From Luteimonas suaedae (GTDB lineage Bacteria > Pseudomonadota > Gammaproteobacteria > Xanthomonadales > Xanthomonadaceae), in contig NZ_VSSP01000010.1 of assembly GCF_008312895.1 (NCBI RefSeq), positions 62,001 to 126,000 on the forward strand: DNA of 64,000 nt, read 5' to 3'. A model generated the notes under the pieces. The model was not told the DNA's origin, did not search any database, and saw only the letters and a list, made by a program, of their open reading frames with translations. A program made the position numbers and the translations under genes. Position 1 is the first letter of the stretch, and each line of letters starts with the position of its first letter. Of this stretch, positions 55,045 through 62,787 are shown in pieces.

Positions 55045-56678
55045 GGCGCGCGCTGGGCAGTGCGCTGCTGTGCGCGGCGCTGGCGGCCTGCACCGCCCAA
55101 GACCCGACGCCCCGCGCGGCCGCCGACCTGATCATCGCCGGCGGCCACGTGCACGACGGCAGCGGCGCCGCGGCCGTGGTCGCCGACGTGGTGGTGACCG
55201 GCGACCGCATCGTCCACGTCGGCCCGGATGCGCACCTGCGCTTCGACGCCGCGCGCACCCTCGACGCGCGCGACCGCATCGTCGCGCCGGGATTCATCGA
55301 TCCGCACACCCATCCCGACCGCTACATCCGTTCGGGCGACGCCGGCCAGCGGCTCAACGCGCCGTGGCTGTTCCAGGGCGTGACCACGCTGTTCATCGGC
55401 GGCGACGGCGGCGGCACCCCGGACGTGGCGGCGGACCGCGCCTGGTTCGAGCGCCACGGCGTCGGCACCAACCTGGCCGCGTACGTCGGCTTCGGCGCGG
55501 TGCGCACGCGGGTGATCGGGCGCGACGACCGTGCGCCGGACCCGGAGGAACTGGCGCGCATGCGGGCGCTGGTGGCGAACGCGATGTGCGAGGGCGCCTT
55601 CGGCCTGTCGACCGGGCTGTTCTACGCGCCGCAGAGTTTCGCGACCACCGACGAGGTGGTCGCGCTGGCGCGCGAGGCCGCCCGCCGCGGCGGCCGCTAC
55701 GACACCCACCACCGCGACGAGTCCTCCTACGGCCTCGGGCTGATGGATTCGCTGCGCGAAGTGCTGGAGATCGGCCGTCGCGCCGGGCTGCCGGTGCACA
55801 TCGCGCACATCAAGGCGCTCGGCACCGACGTGCACGGCAGCGCCGACGCGGTGGTCGCGATGATCGCGGCCGCGCGCGCCGGCGGCCAGGCGGTCAGCGC
55901 CGACCAATATCCGTGGTTGGCGTCCGGCACCCAACTCGGCGCGGCAGTGCTGCCGCGCTGGGCGGTGGACGGCGGCCGCGCCGCGTTGCTGCGCCGGCTC
56001 GAGGACGCGCCGACGCGCGCGCGGATCCGCGCGGAGATGGCGGAGAACCTGCGCCGCCGCGGCGGCGCCGACAGCCTGCTGCTGGTCAGCGAGGGCCAGG
56101 AATGGAGCGGCAAGACCCTGGCCGCGATGGCACGCATGTGGGACGTCGATCCGCGCGACGCCGCGCTGCGGGTGATCGCCAGCGGCGGCCTGCGCGACGA
56201 CGACGCGCCGTCACCGGAGCGGGTCGCCTCGTTCAACATGGACGAGGACGACGTCGAGCGCTTCATGCGCCAGCCGTGGGTGCTGACCAGTTCGGACGGC
56301 AGCGACGGGCATCCGCGCCAGTACGCCAGCTTTTCGCAGAAGTACGCCCGCTACGTGCGCGAGCGCGGCACCCTGACACTGGAACAGTTCATCCACCGCT
56401 CGACCGGATTGACCGCGGAGACGCTGGGGCTGGAGGAGCGCGGATACCTGCGCGCCGGCTACCATGCCGACGTGGTGGTGATCGACCCGAAGCGTTTCGC
56501 CTCGCGCGCCGACTACGTGCACCCGCGCCGGCTGTCGGTGGGCGTGGAGCACGCGCTGGTCAATGGCACGCCGGTGATCGCCGACGGACGCCTGACCGGC
56601 GCGGCGCCCGGGCGCGCGCTGCGGCACCGGCCACCGGCGGCAACCTGTCCGATCCAACCCGGAGCTCCGGAACCATGA
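55041..56678 (+). CDS. N-acyl-D-amino-acid deacylase (D-aminoacylase), lipoprotein
   Basis: The 545-residue amidohydrolase resembles D-aminoacylases, zinc enzymes that release free D-amino acids from N-acyl forms. It has a lipoprotein signal (GSALLCAALAAC, lipobox LAAC), so it probably sits in the periplasm on a membrane. Metal-site motifs are visible: APGFIDPHTHPD, DTHHRDESS, VHIAHIKALG, and the late Asp in LTSSDGSDGHPR. The C-terminal RGYLRAGYHADVVVID segment is the usual amidohydrolase end. Its start overlaps the dgcA stop (ATGA), and gltS begins 3 bases after it. Substrate choice for N-acyl-D-glutamate is inferred from context. Confidence 0.88.
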   Translation: MRRALGSALLCAALAACTAQDPTPRAAADLIIAGGHVHDGSGAAAVVADVVVTGDRIVHVGPDAHLRFDAARTLDARDRIVAPGFIDPHTHPDRYIRSGDAGQRLNAPWLFQGVTTLFIGGDGGGTPDVAADRAWFERHGVGTNLAAYVGFGAVRTRVIGRDDRAPDPEELARMRALVANAMCEGAFGLSTGLFYAPQSFATTDEVVALAREAARRGGRYDTHHRDESSYGLGLMDSLREVLEIGRRAGLPVHIAHIKALGTDVHGSADAVVAMIAAARAGGQAVSADQYPWLASGTQLGAAVLPRWAVDGGRAALLRRLEDAPTRARIRAEMAENLRRRGGADSLLLVSEGQEWSGKTLAAMARMWDVDPRDAALRVIASGGLRDDDAPSPERVASFNMDEDDVERFMRQPWVLTSSDGSDGHPRQYASFSQKYARYVRERGTLTLEQFIHRSTGLTAETLGLEERGYLRAGYHADVVVIDPKRFASRADYVHPRRLSVGVEHALVNGTPVIADGRLTGAAPGRALRHRPPAATCPIQPGAPEP

Positions 56679-56681
56679 CGC

Positions 56682-57893
56682 ATGCTTGAACTCGACGCGG
56701 TACAGACGCTGGCCCTGGCGGGCCTGACCCTGTTTCTCGGCTACGCGCTGTGCCGCGCGATTCCGGTGCTGTCGCGCTACAACCTGCCGGCGCCGGTGAT
56801 CGGCGGGCTGGTGGTGGCGCTGGCGGTGCTGGTGGCGCACACGCAGGACACCACGCTGTTCACGCTGGACACCAGCCTGCAGACGCCGCTGATGATCGCG
56901 TTCTTCACCACCATCGGCGTCAATGCCAGCGTCGCGCTGCTGAAGATCAGCGGCCGCCAGGTGCTGCTGTTCCTGGCGCTGGCCAGCGGCTTCGCGGTGG
57001 TGCAGAACCTGCTCGGCATCCTGGTGGCGACCGGCTTCGGCCTGCACCCGCTGTTCGGGGTGCTGGCCGGATCGACCACGCTGACCGGCGGGCCGGCCAC
57101 CGGACTGGCGTTCGCGCCGCTGTTCGAGGAGGCGGGGGTGGCCGGCGCCGAATCGGTGGCGCTGGCCTCGGCGATGGCCGGCATCGTCTGCGGCGGCCTG
57201 ATCGGCGGCCCGGTGGTGACGATGCTGATCCGGCGCTTCCACCTGCGCACGCCGGAGCCAACGCCGGACGCCACGGTGGCGGCGATCGCCGCAGTCGCGG
57301 ACGGCGGCGACGACCCGGCCCCGGACGAGGCGGCGCGCGAGTTCGGCGCGCTCAAGAGCATCGTGGTGATCCTGGTGGCGATGTGGCTCGGCTCGTGGGT
57401 CAGCGCCGGCATCTCCGCGACCGGCCTCACCCTGCCCGCTTACGTGGGCGCGATGCTGGTGGGCGCGCTGATCCGCAACATCGACGACCGCACCGGCTGG
57501 ATCGGCCTGCCGGTGCGCACCACCGACCTGATCGGCAACATCTGCCTGGCGCTGTTCCTGGCAGTGGCGCTGATGAACCTGAAACTGTGGGAGCTGGCGG
57601 GCCTGGCCACGCCGCTGCTGGTGAACCTGGCGCTGCAGGTGCTGATCGTGGCGCTGTTCTGCGGCGTGGTGTTTCGGCTGATGGGCCGCGACTACGACGC
57701 GGCGGTGATGGGCGGCGGCTTCATCGGCTTCATGCTGGGCACCACCGCCAACGCGATGGCGGTGATGCGGACCCTGGTCGAGCGCTACGGCCCGGCGCCG
57801 CGCGCGTTCCTGGTGGCGCCGCTGGTGGGCGCGTTCTTCATCGATTTCACCAACGCGCTGGTGATCACCGGGTTCATCAACTTCTGGCACTGA
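56682..57893 (+). CDS. gltS: Sodium/glutamate symporter GltS
   Basis: The 403-residue inner-membrane protein matches the GltS (ESS) family: YNLPAPVIGGLVVALAV near the N-terminus, FFTTIGVNASVALLK, the re-entrant-loop segment GSTTLTGGPATGLAFAP, and the second repeat VMGGGFIGFMLGTTANAMAVM. E. coli GltS imports both L- and D-glutamate with sodium, which fits the neighbouring D-glutamate genes. It follows the D-aminoacylase gene after 3 bases and ends 17 bases before the convergent gamma-glutamyltransferase gene. Confidence 0.95.
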   Translation: MLELDAVQTLALAGLTLFLGYALCRAIPVLSRYNLPAPVIGGLVVALAVLVAHTQDTTLFTLDTSLQTPLMIAFFTTIGVNASVALLKISGRQVLLFLALASGFAVVQNLLGILVATGFGLHPLFGVLAGSTTLTGGPATGLAFAPLFEEAGVAGAESVALASAMAGIVCGGLIGGPVVTMLIRRFHLRTPEPTPDATVAAIAAVADGGDDPAPDEAAREFGALKSIVVILVAMWLGSWVSAGISATGLTLPAYVGAMLVGALIRNIDDRTGWIGLPVRTTDLIGNICLALFLAVALMNLKLWELAGLATPLLVNLALQVLIVALFCGVVFRLMGRDYDAAVMGGGFIGFMLGTTANAMAVMRTLVERYGPAPRAFLVAPLVGAFFIDFTNALVITGFINFWH

Positions 57894-57910
57894 GCCCGCG
57901 CCGTTGTCGC

Positions 57911-59653
57911 TCACTCCGCGGCGACGGTCGCGCCCGGGCGCCGCGGATCGGCCGCGCCCTCGACGCCGTCCGGCCCGACCAGCAGGGTCTGGGTGCTGCC
58001 GATGGTCTCGTCGGCGACCACCTGGTGGCCGCGCGCGGCGAGGATCCGCAGCGTGTCCGGGCTGATCCCGCGCTCGATGCGCAGCTCGCCCGAGCCCATG
58101 TCCTGGTGGATGCGCGGCGCGTGCGTGGACTCGGCGATGTTCAGGTCGAAATCGACCACGTCCACGATCGTCTGCATGACGGTGCCGGGAATGGTGTTGC
58201 CGCCGGGGCTGCCGGTCACCATCCACAGCCGGCCGTCGCGGAACAGCATGGTCGGCGACATGCTGGAGATCGGCCGCCGCCCGGGCGCGAGCGTGTTCGC
58301 GCTGCGCACGCGGCCGTCCGCGCGTTCGGCGGCCTGGTCGCCGAGCGAGAAATTGCCGATCAGGTTGCCGAGCAGGAACCCCGTGCCCTCGATCATCACC
58401 CCGGAGCCGAAGTCGGCGCCGATGGTGTAGGTGTTGCTGACGGCATTGCCGTCGGCGTCGATCACCGACAGGTGCGTGGTCTCGGTGCTCTCGAACGCCC
58501 ACGGATCGCCGGCGTCGACCTCGTCGGCCGGGGTCGCGCGCGCGGGATCGATCAACGCCGCGCGCGCGGCGGCGTAGGCCTTCGCGGTCATGCCCGCCAG
58601 CGGCACGTCGACGAAGCCGGGATCGCCGGCGTGGCGGATGCGGTCGCGCCAGGAGAGCTTCATCGCCTCGGCCATGCGGTGCAGCGCATCCGCCGAACGC
58701 GCGCCGGCCGCGCGCATGTCGAAGGTCTCGAGCAGGTTGAGCATGGAGACGATGCCCGGGCCGCCGCCGCTGGCCGGCGGCATCGTCGCCACCTCGACGC
58801 CGCGGTAGCGGCCGACCAGCGGCTCGCGCGCGATGGCGCGGTACGCCGCCAGGTCCTCCAGCGTCAGCAGGCCGCCGTGGCGGCGCATGCCGTCGGCCAG
58901 GCGCTGCGCGATCGCGCCGCGATAGAACGCGTCTGCGCCGTGTTCGGCGATCTGCCGCAGCGACCAGGCCAGGTCGGTCTGCACCAGCCGCTCGCCGGCG
59001 CGCAACGCGCTGCCGTCCTGGTGCAGGAACACGGCGGCGCCGGCGGCGCTGCGGGCCAGCCGCTCGCGGCCCCAGTCCAGCGCGAAGGCCTCGTCGCGGC
59101 TCAGCACCACGCCCTCTTCCGCCAGCCGGATCGCCGGCTGCAGCAGCGTGGCCCAGGGCAGGCGCCCGTAGCGTTCATGCGCCAATGCGAGCCCCGCGAC
59201 CGTGCCCGGCACGCCGGCCGAGCGGTAGCCGGCGGACTGGTCGCCGGACAGTTCGCCGTTCCCGTCGAGGTAGGCGTCGAGGGTGGCCGCGGCCGGCGCC
59301 GCCGAGCGGTAGTCGATCGCCACCGTGCGCTCTTCTTCGGCCAGGTGCACCAGCATGAAGCCGTCGCCGCCGATGTTGCCGGCGCGCGGCAGGGTCACCG
59401 CCAGCACGAACGCAGTGGCCACCGCCGCGTCGACCGCATTGCCACCCTGGCGCAGGATCCCGGCGCCAGTCTGGCTGGCGAGCGCGTTCTGGCTGACCAC
59501 CATGCCGCGCGCGCCGATCTCCGGTTTCTGGATCGCGGCGTAGTTGAGCAACTGCCGCGTCTGCGCGGACACGGTGCAGACGGTGCAGCAGGCGAGCACC
59601 ACCGCGAACAGCAGGCGCGCGAGCGAGCGCGGCGGGACGGAACGGAATGGCAT
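57911..59653 (-). CDS. ggt: Gamma-glutamyltransferase, periplasmic
   Basis: The 580-residue precursor matches bacterial gamma-glutamyltransferases, which self-cleave into two subunits and hydrolyse or transfer gamma-glutamyl groups; the enzyme acts on both L- and D-gamma-glutamyl compounds in known cases. A signal peptide (LARLLFAVVLACCTVCTVSA) directs export. Thr392 in STETTHLSVID is the expected autocatalytic nucleophile (E. coli Thr391). Substrate-site motifs include NIGGDGFMLVH, PISSMSPTMLF and GSPGGNTIPGTV. The start at 59653 begins the signal peptide. It is transcribed after the TonB-dependent receptor, 97 bases away. Confidence 0.95.
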   Translation of the reverse strand: MPFRSVPPRSLARLLFAVVLACCTVCTVSAQTRQLLNYAAIQKPEIGARGMVVSQNALASQTGAGILRQGGNAVDAAVATAFVLAVTLPRAGNIGGDGFMLVHLAEEERTVAIDYRSAAPAAATLDAYLDGNGELSGDQSAGYRSAGVPGTVAGLALAHERYGRLPWATLLQPAIRLAEEGVVLSRDEAFALDWGRERLARSAAGAAVFLHQDGSALRAGERLVQTDLAWSLRQIAEHGADAFYRGAIAQRLADGMRRHGGLLTLEDLAAYRAIAREPLVGRYRGVEVATMPPASGGGPGIVSMLNLLETFDMRAAGARSADALHRMAEAMKLSWRDRIRHAGDPGFVDVPLAGMTAKAYAAARAALIDPARATPADEVDAGDPWAFESTETTHLSVIDADGNAVSNTYTIGADFGSGVMIEGTGFLLGNLIGNFSLGDQAAERADGRVRSANTLAPGRRPISSMSPTMLFRDGRLWMVTGSPGGNTIPGTVMQTIVDVVDFDLNIAESTHAPRIHQDMGSGELRIERGISPDTLRILAARGHQVVADETIGSTQTLLVGPDGVEGAADPRRPGATVAAE

Positions 59654-59750
59654 GACGTCTCTCCCGGCCCGCGGCGGAGACCGACGCACATGCGCGCCGG
59701 GAGACGGACGCGACGATCGGGCCGTGCCCGCCGCGCCCGTGGTGCCGCCC

Positions 59751-62561
59751 TCAGAACTCGAACCGCAGCCCCACGGTGAAGTAGCGGCCGACCACGTCAT
59801 AGAGGGTGGCATTGATCCCGTTGCTGTCGGTGGCGATCACCACCGGATCACGGTCGAGCGCGTTGTCGATCCGGAAGTACGCCTCTATCCGGTCGCCGGC
59901 GAAGGCGTAGGATCCGAACAGTCCCAGGTACCAGGTGCTGGGCACGGTGTTGTCGTCGATGTCCACGCCGTGCACCCAGTCGTTGCGCAGCACGCCGGGA
60001 CCGATGAAGCGCGCCGAGGCGCCGAGCCGGGCCGGGCCGCTGCGGAAGGTCGCGGTGGCCAGCGCGCGCCACTTCGGCGCACCATCGCGGTTCTCGCCGG
60101 CATAGTCGTGGCTGGAGAACGGCGTCTCGCGGGTATCCTCCAGCAGGCGGCTGGCGACCACGCGGAAGTCGAGGTCGGCATCGTTGCCCAGAGTGGGCAG
60201 GCCATGCCGGTACGACAGGTCGACATCGACGCCGCGGACCTTCTGGTTGGCGATGTTGATCGGCTGGATCAGCAGTTCGGTGATCGTGCCGGAGGCGTCG
60301 CGGGTGACGAACTGGCACAGCGACTGGTCGCCGTCGTAGCAGCCGTCGACGGTCTCCTGGTTGCTCAACGTGGAGATCGCGTCCTTGATGTCGATGCTGT
60401 AGTAGTCGATCGCGCCCTGCAGGCCGGGCAGGCCGGCAGGCGTGAACACCACGCCGAAACTGGTGGTGTCGGCGATTTCCGGGTTCAGGTCCAGGTTGCC
60501 CTGCGAGATGCGCAGGATGTTCTGGCGCACGTCGCCGTTCCAGCGGTCGAGCACGTTCTGGCGCTGGGTCAGCCCCGCCTGGTAGAGGTTGCTCAGGTTG
60601 GGCGCGCGGATGTCGCGCGAACGCACGCCGCGCAGCAGCAGCGACTGCAGCGGCCGCCAGGTCAGTCCCGTCTTCCACGGCACCTCGATCCCAGAATAGC
60701 TGTAGTCGGCCACGCGCACCGCGCCGTTGAACTCCAGCGTCTCCGCCAGCGGCATCAGCACTTCGGCGAAGGCCTCGTTGACCCGATTCGAGCCGCGGGT
60801 GGGCAGGAAGTTGCCGAACAGCCACTCGCGCCGCTGTCCGGCCTCGTCGCTGCGGCCGCGCACGCTCTCGCGGCGATGCTCGGCGCCGAACGCCAGCGTC
60901 GCCGGTCCGGCCCAGGTGGAGAACGCTTCGCCGCTCATGCTCGCCGAAGCGACCTGCTGGGTGACGGTCTGGTCGATCCACGGCGAACCGTTCACCCAGT
61001 CCAGCGCCGGATCGTCGGGCGCCGCGCCGCCGAAGGTGTTGAGCGGCACGCAGCCGTTGCCGGGATCGGCGAGGCTGGAGCGGCAGACGATGCGCCCGCT
61101 GTCGGGATCCACCACCGCGTCGATCGCCTGCGCCAGCCGCCCGCTGTTGGCGACGTTGAGCACGCGCGTGGACAGCCGGCTCTCGCCGTACTGGTAGTAC
61201 GCGTCGACATCCCAGGTCTCGCCGACCATGCCGCTCAGGCCGACCACGGCGCGGTAGGTATCGACCTCCACCCGCGGCGATGCGACCCCCAGCAGCAGGC
61301 CGTAGGGGGCGCTGTCCACACCGGCTTCGGCCATCGCGGCGCGCGTCTGCGGATCGAGATAGGGATTGTCGTCGCGGATGGTGAGGCTGCCGCCGAAGTA
61401 GTTGTAGGACGAATTGGTGGTCGCCACCGAATTGGCGGCGCTGGCCTCGGCGAACAGTTCGAACGCCTCGGAGATCTCGAATGAGGCGCGGCCGAACACG
61501 TTCTTGCGGCGCACGTCGCCCTTGAGCGACATCGCCGCGAAATGGCCGTCGAGCTCGCCGCCGGAAGAGTTGGATCCGGTGAGATCGAGGGTGCCGTAGT
61601 CGAACGGGCGCGGCGAGCCGTCGGGATCGAACGTGGTGCCGCGCAAGGGACCGCCGGTGATCAGGCCGCCGAAGGCCTCGTTGGGGCGGTTCAGGAACGG
61701 CACGGTGATGCGGTAGGGCTGGCCGTTGTTCTCGGTCCAGTCGGGATTGATCATGTTGCCCCAGCCGCGGAACCAGTCGCGGTCGCGCGCCGCGCCGATG
61801 CCGTCGCTGTGCGCGTACTCGGCGTTGAGCAGCAGGTGTCCGCGCCCTTCCGCGAACGGCCGGCCGAAGGTGAGGCCGATGTTCTGCTGGCTGTCGTCAC
61901 CCTCGGCGGACTCGCCGAACTGCACGTAGCCCTTGGTGCCGGTGTAGCGCGTGTCGAGCAGGAAGTTGACCACGCCGGCCACCGCATCGGAGCCGTAGAC
62001 CGACGACGCGCCGCCGGTGACCACGTCGACCTGGCGGATCAGCGCGTTCGGCAGGCCGTTGGCGTCGACGTTGCCCTGCAGGTTGGAGCCGACGAAGCGG
62101 CGACCGTCGACCAGCACCAGGGTGCGGTCGGTGCCGAGGCCACGCAGGTTGAGGCGGTTCATGCCGGTGGTGCCGGAGCTGATCGAGTTGTTGCCCTGGG
62201 TGGTGGTGGCGTCACCGACCAGCGAGGGCATGGTGTTGAGGTAGTCGGCGATGTTGTTGGGCGCGGCGAGTTCGATCTGCTCGAAATCGATCGTGGTCAC
62301 CGGCGTCGGCGATGCGTAGCCGGCCTTGAGCACGCGCGAGCCGGTCACCTGCACCGTGTCGAGTGTGGCGGCCGTATCCTGCGCGGCAGGTGGTGGCGCC
62401 TGCGTCGGCTCTGCGGGATCCGCCGGATCCTGTGCATCTGCGGTTGCGGCGGGCGCCGGCACGGACTGCGCCGCGGCGGCGGCGGGAAGACCCAGCCCGC
62501 CGGCGAACAACAACGCGCTGCCGGAAAGAAGGGTGACGATCCTGATGGCGCTCATGCTCAT
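59751..62561 (-). CDS. TonB-dependent outer-membrane receptor
   Basis: The 936-residue protein has a signal peptide (IVTLLSGSALLFAGGLGLPA), a Pro/Ala-rich linker, a TonB-box-like DTVQVTGSRV near residue 68, a plug domain (LRGLGTDRTLVLVDGRRFVG, DVVTGGASSVYGSDAVAGVV) and a large beta-barrel ending FTVGLRFEF with the terminal Phe. This is the long type that xanthomonads use for carbohydrates and peptides. Location between two gamma-glutamyltransferase genes suggests a gamma-glutamyl-containing ligand, but the ligand cannot be read from sequence. GGGGAG lies 7 bases before the ATG at 62561; ATG 62555 is an alternative. Two operator-like palindromes precede it. Confidence 0.93.
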   Translation of the reverse strand: MSMSAIRIVTLLSGSALLFAGGLGLPAAAAAQSVPAPAATADAQDPADPAEPTQAPPPAAQDTAATLDTVQVTGSRVLKAGYASPTPVTTIDFEQIELAAPNNIADYLNTMPSLVGDATTTQGNNSISSGTTGMNRLNLRGLGTDRTLVLVDGRRFVGSNLQGNVDANGLPNALIRQVDVVTGGASSVYGSDAVAGVVNFLLDTRYTGTKGYVQFGESAEGDDSQQNIGLTFGRPFAEGRGHLLLNAEYAHSDGIGAARDRDWFRGWGNMINPDWTENNGQPYRITVPFLNRPNEAFGGLITGGPLRGTTFDPDGSPRPFDYGTLDLTGSNSSGGELDGHFAAMSLKGDVRRKNVFGRASFEISEAFELFAEASAANSVATTNSSYNYFGGSLTIRDDNPYLDPQTRAAMAEAGVDSAPYGLLLGVASPRVEVDTYRAVVGLSGMVGETWDVDAYYQYGESRLSTRVLNVANSGRLAQAIDAVVDPDSGRIVCRSSLADPGNGCVPLNTFGGAAPDDPALDWVNGSPWIDQTVTQQVASASMSGEAFSTWAGPATLAFGAEHRRESVRGRSDEAGQRREWLFGNFLPTRGSNRVNEAFAEVLMPLAETLEFNGAVRVADYSYSGIEVPWKTGLTWRPLQSLLLRGVRSRDIRAPNLSNLYQAGLTQRQNVLDRWNGDVRQNILRISQGNLDLNPEIADTTSFGVVFTPAGLPGLQGAIDYYSIDIKDAISTLSNQETVDGCYDGDQSLCQFVTRDASGTITELLIQPINIANQKVRGVDVDLSYRHGLPTLGNDADLDFRVVASRLLEDTRETPFSSHDYAGENRDGAPKWRALATATFRSGPARLGASARFIGPGVLRNDWVHGVDIDDNTVPSTWYLGLFGSYAFAGDRIEAYFRIDNALDRDPVVIATDSNGINATLYDVVGRYFTVGLRFEF

Positions 62562-62693
62562 GCTCTCCCCGGAGTCGGATGCGGTCGGGAGGTACGGTCC
62601 GTGTGTTTCGCGCTGCAGTCGTCCCTGCTGCCCTCTACCACGGAGAGTGGCCGCGGATGGCGTGTTTGTCGTGCAGGATTGCTGGGCAGCGGT

Positions 62694-62708
62694 ATAACTT
62701 GAGGCTAT
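62694..62708. promoter_or_regulatory. Degenerate operator ATAACTTGAGGCTAT
   Basis: This sequence matches ATAACCTGCGGTTAT at 12 of 15 positions and lies 24 bases (centre to centre) from the exact site at 62718-62732, in the TonB-receptor/ggt2 divergent promoter region. Paired sites a little over two helical turns apart suit cooperative binding by a dimeric regulator. Confidence 0.5.
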
Positions 62709-62717
62709 GGCGCATCC

Positions 62718-62732
62718 ATAACCGCAGGTTAT
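62718..62732. promoter_or_regulatory. Palindromic operator ATAACCGCAGGTTAT, site 2
   Basis: This is the exact reverse complement of the site at 52851-52865. It lies 157 bases upstream of the TonB-dependent receptor start and 56 bases upstream of the second gamma-glutamyltransferase start. Confidence 0.7.
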
Positions 62733-62787
62733 CCGCGTGCGATGCAAGGTGAGTTGTGCAATGCGCGGTGGCGGCTAGTCTGGTGGC

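Noticed and set aside
56750..59779. Plus-strand frame of about 1009 codons across gltS and opposite ggt
   Set aside because: It runs in the wrong frame over gltS and antisense to ggt, with Arg/Ala/Gly-rich sequence and no domain.
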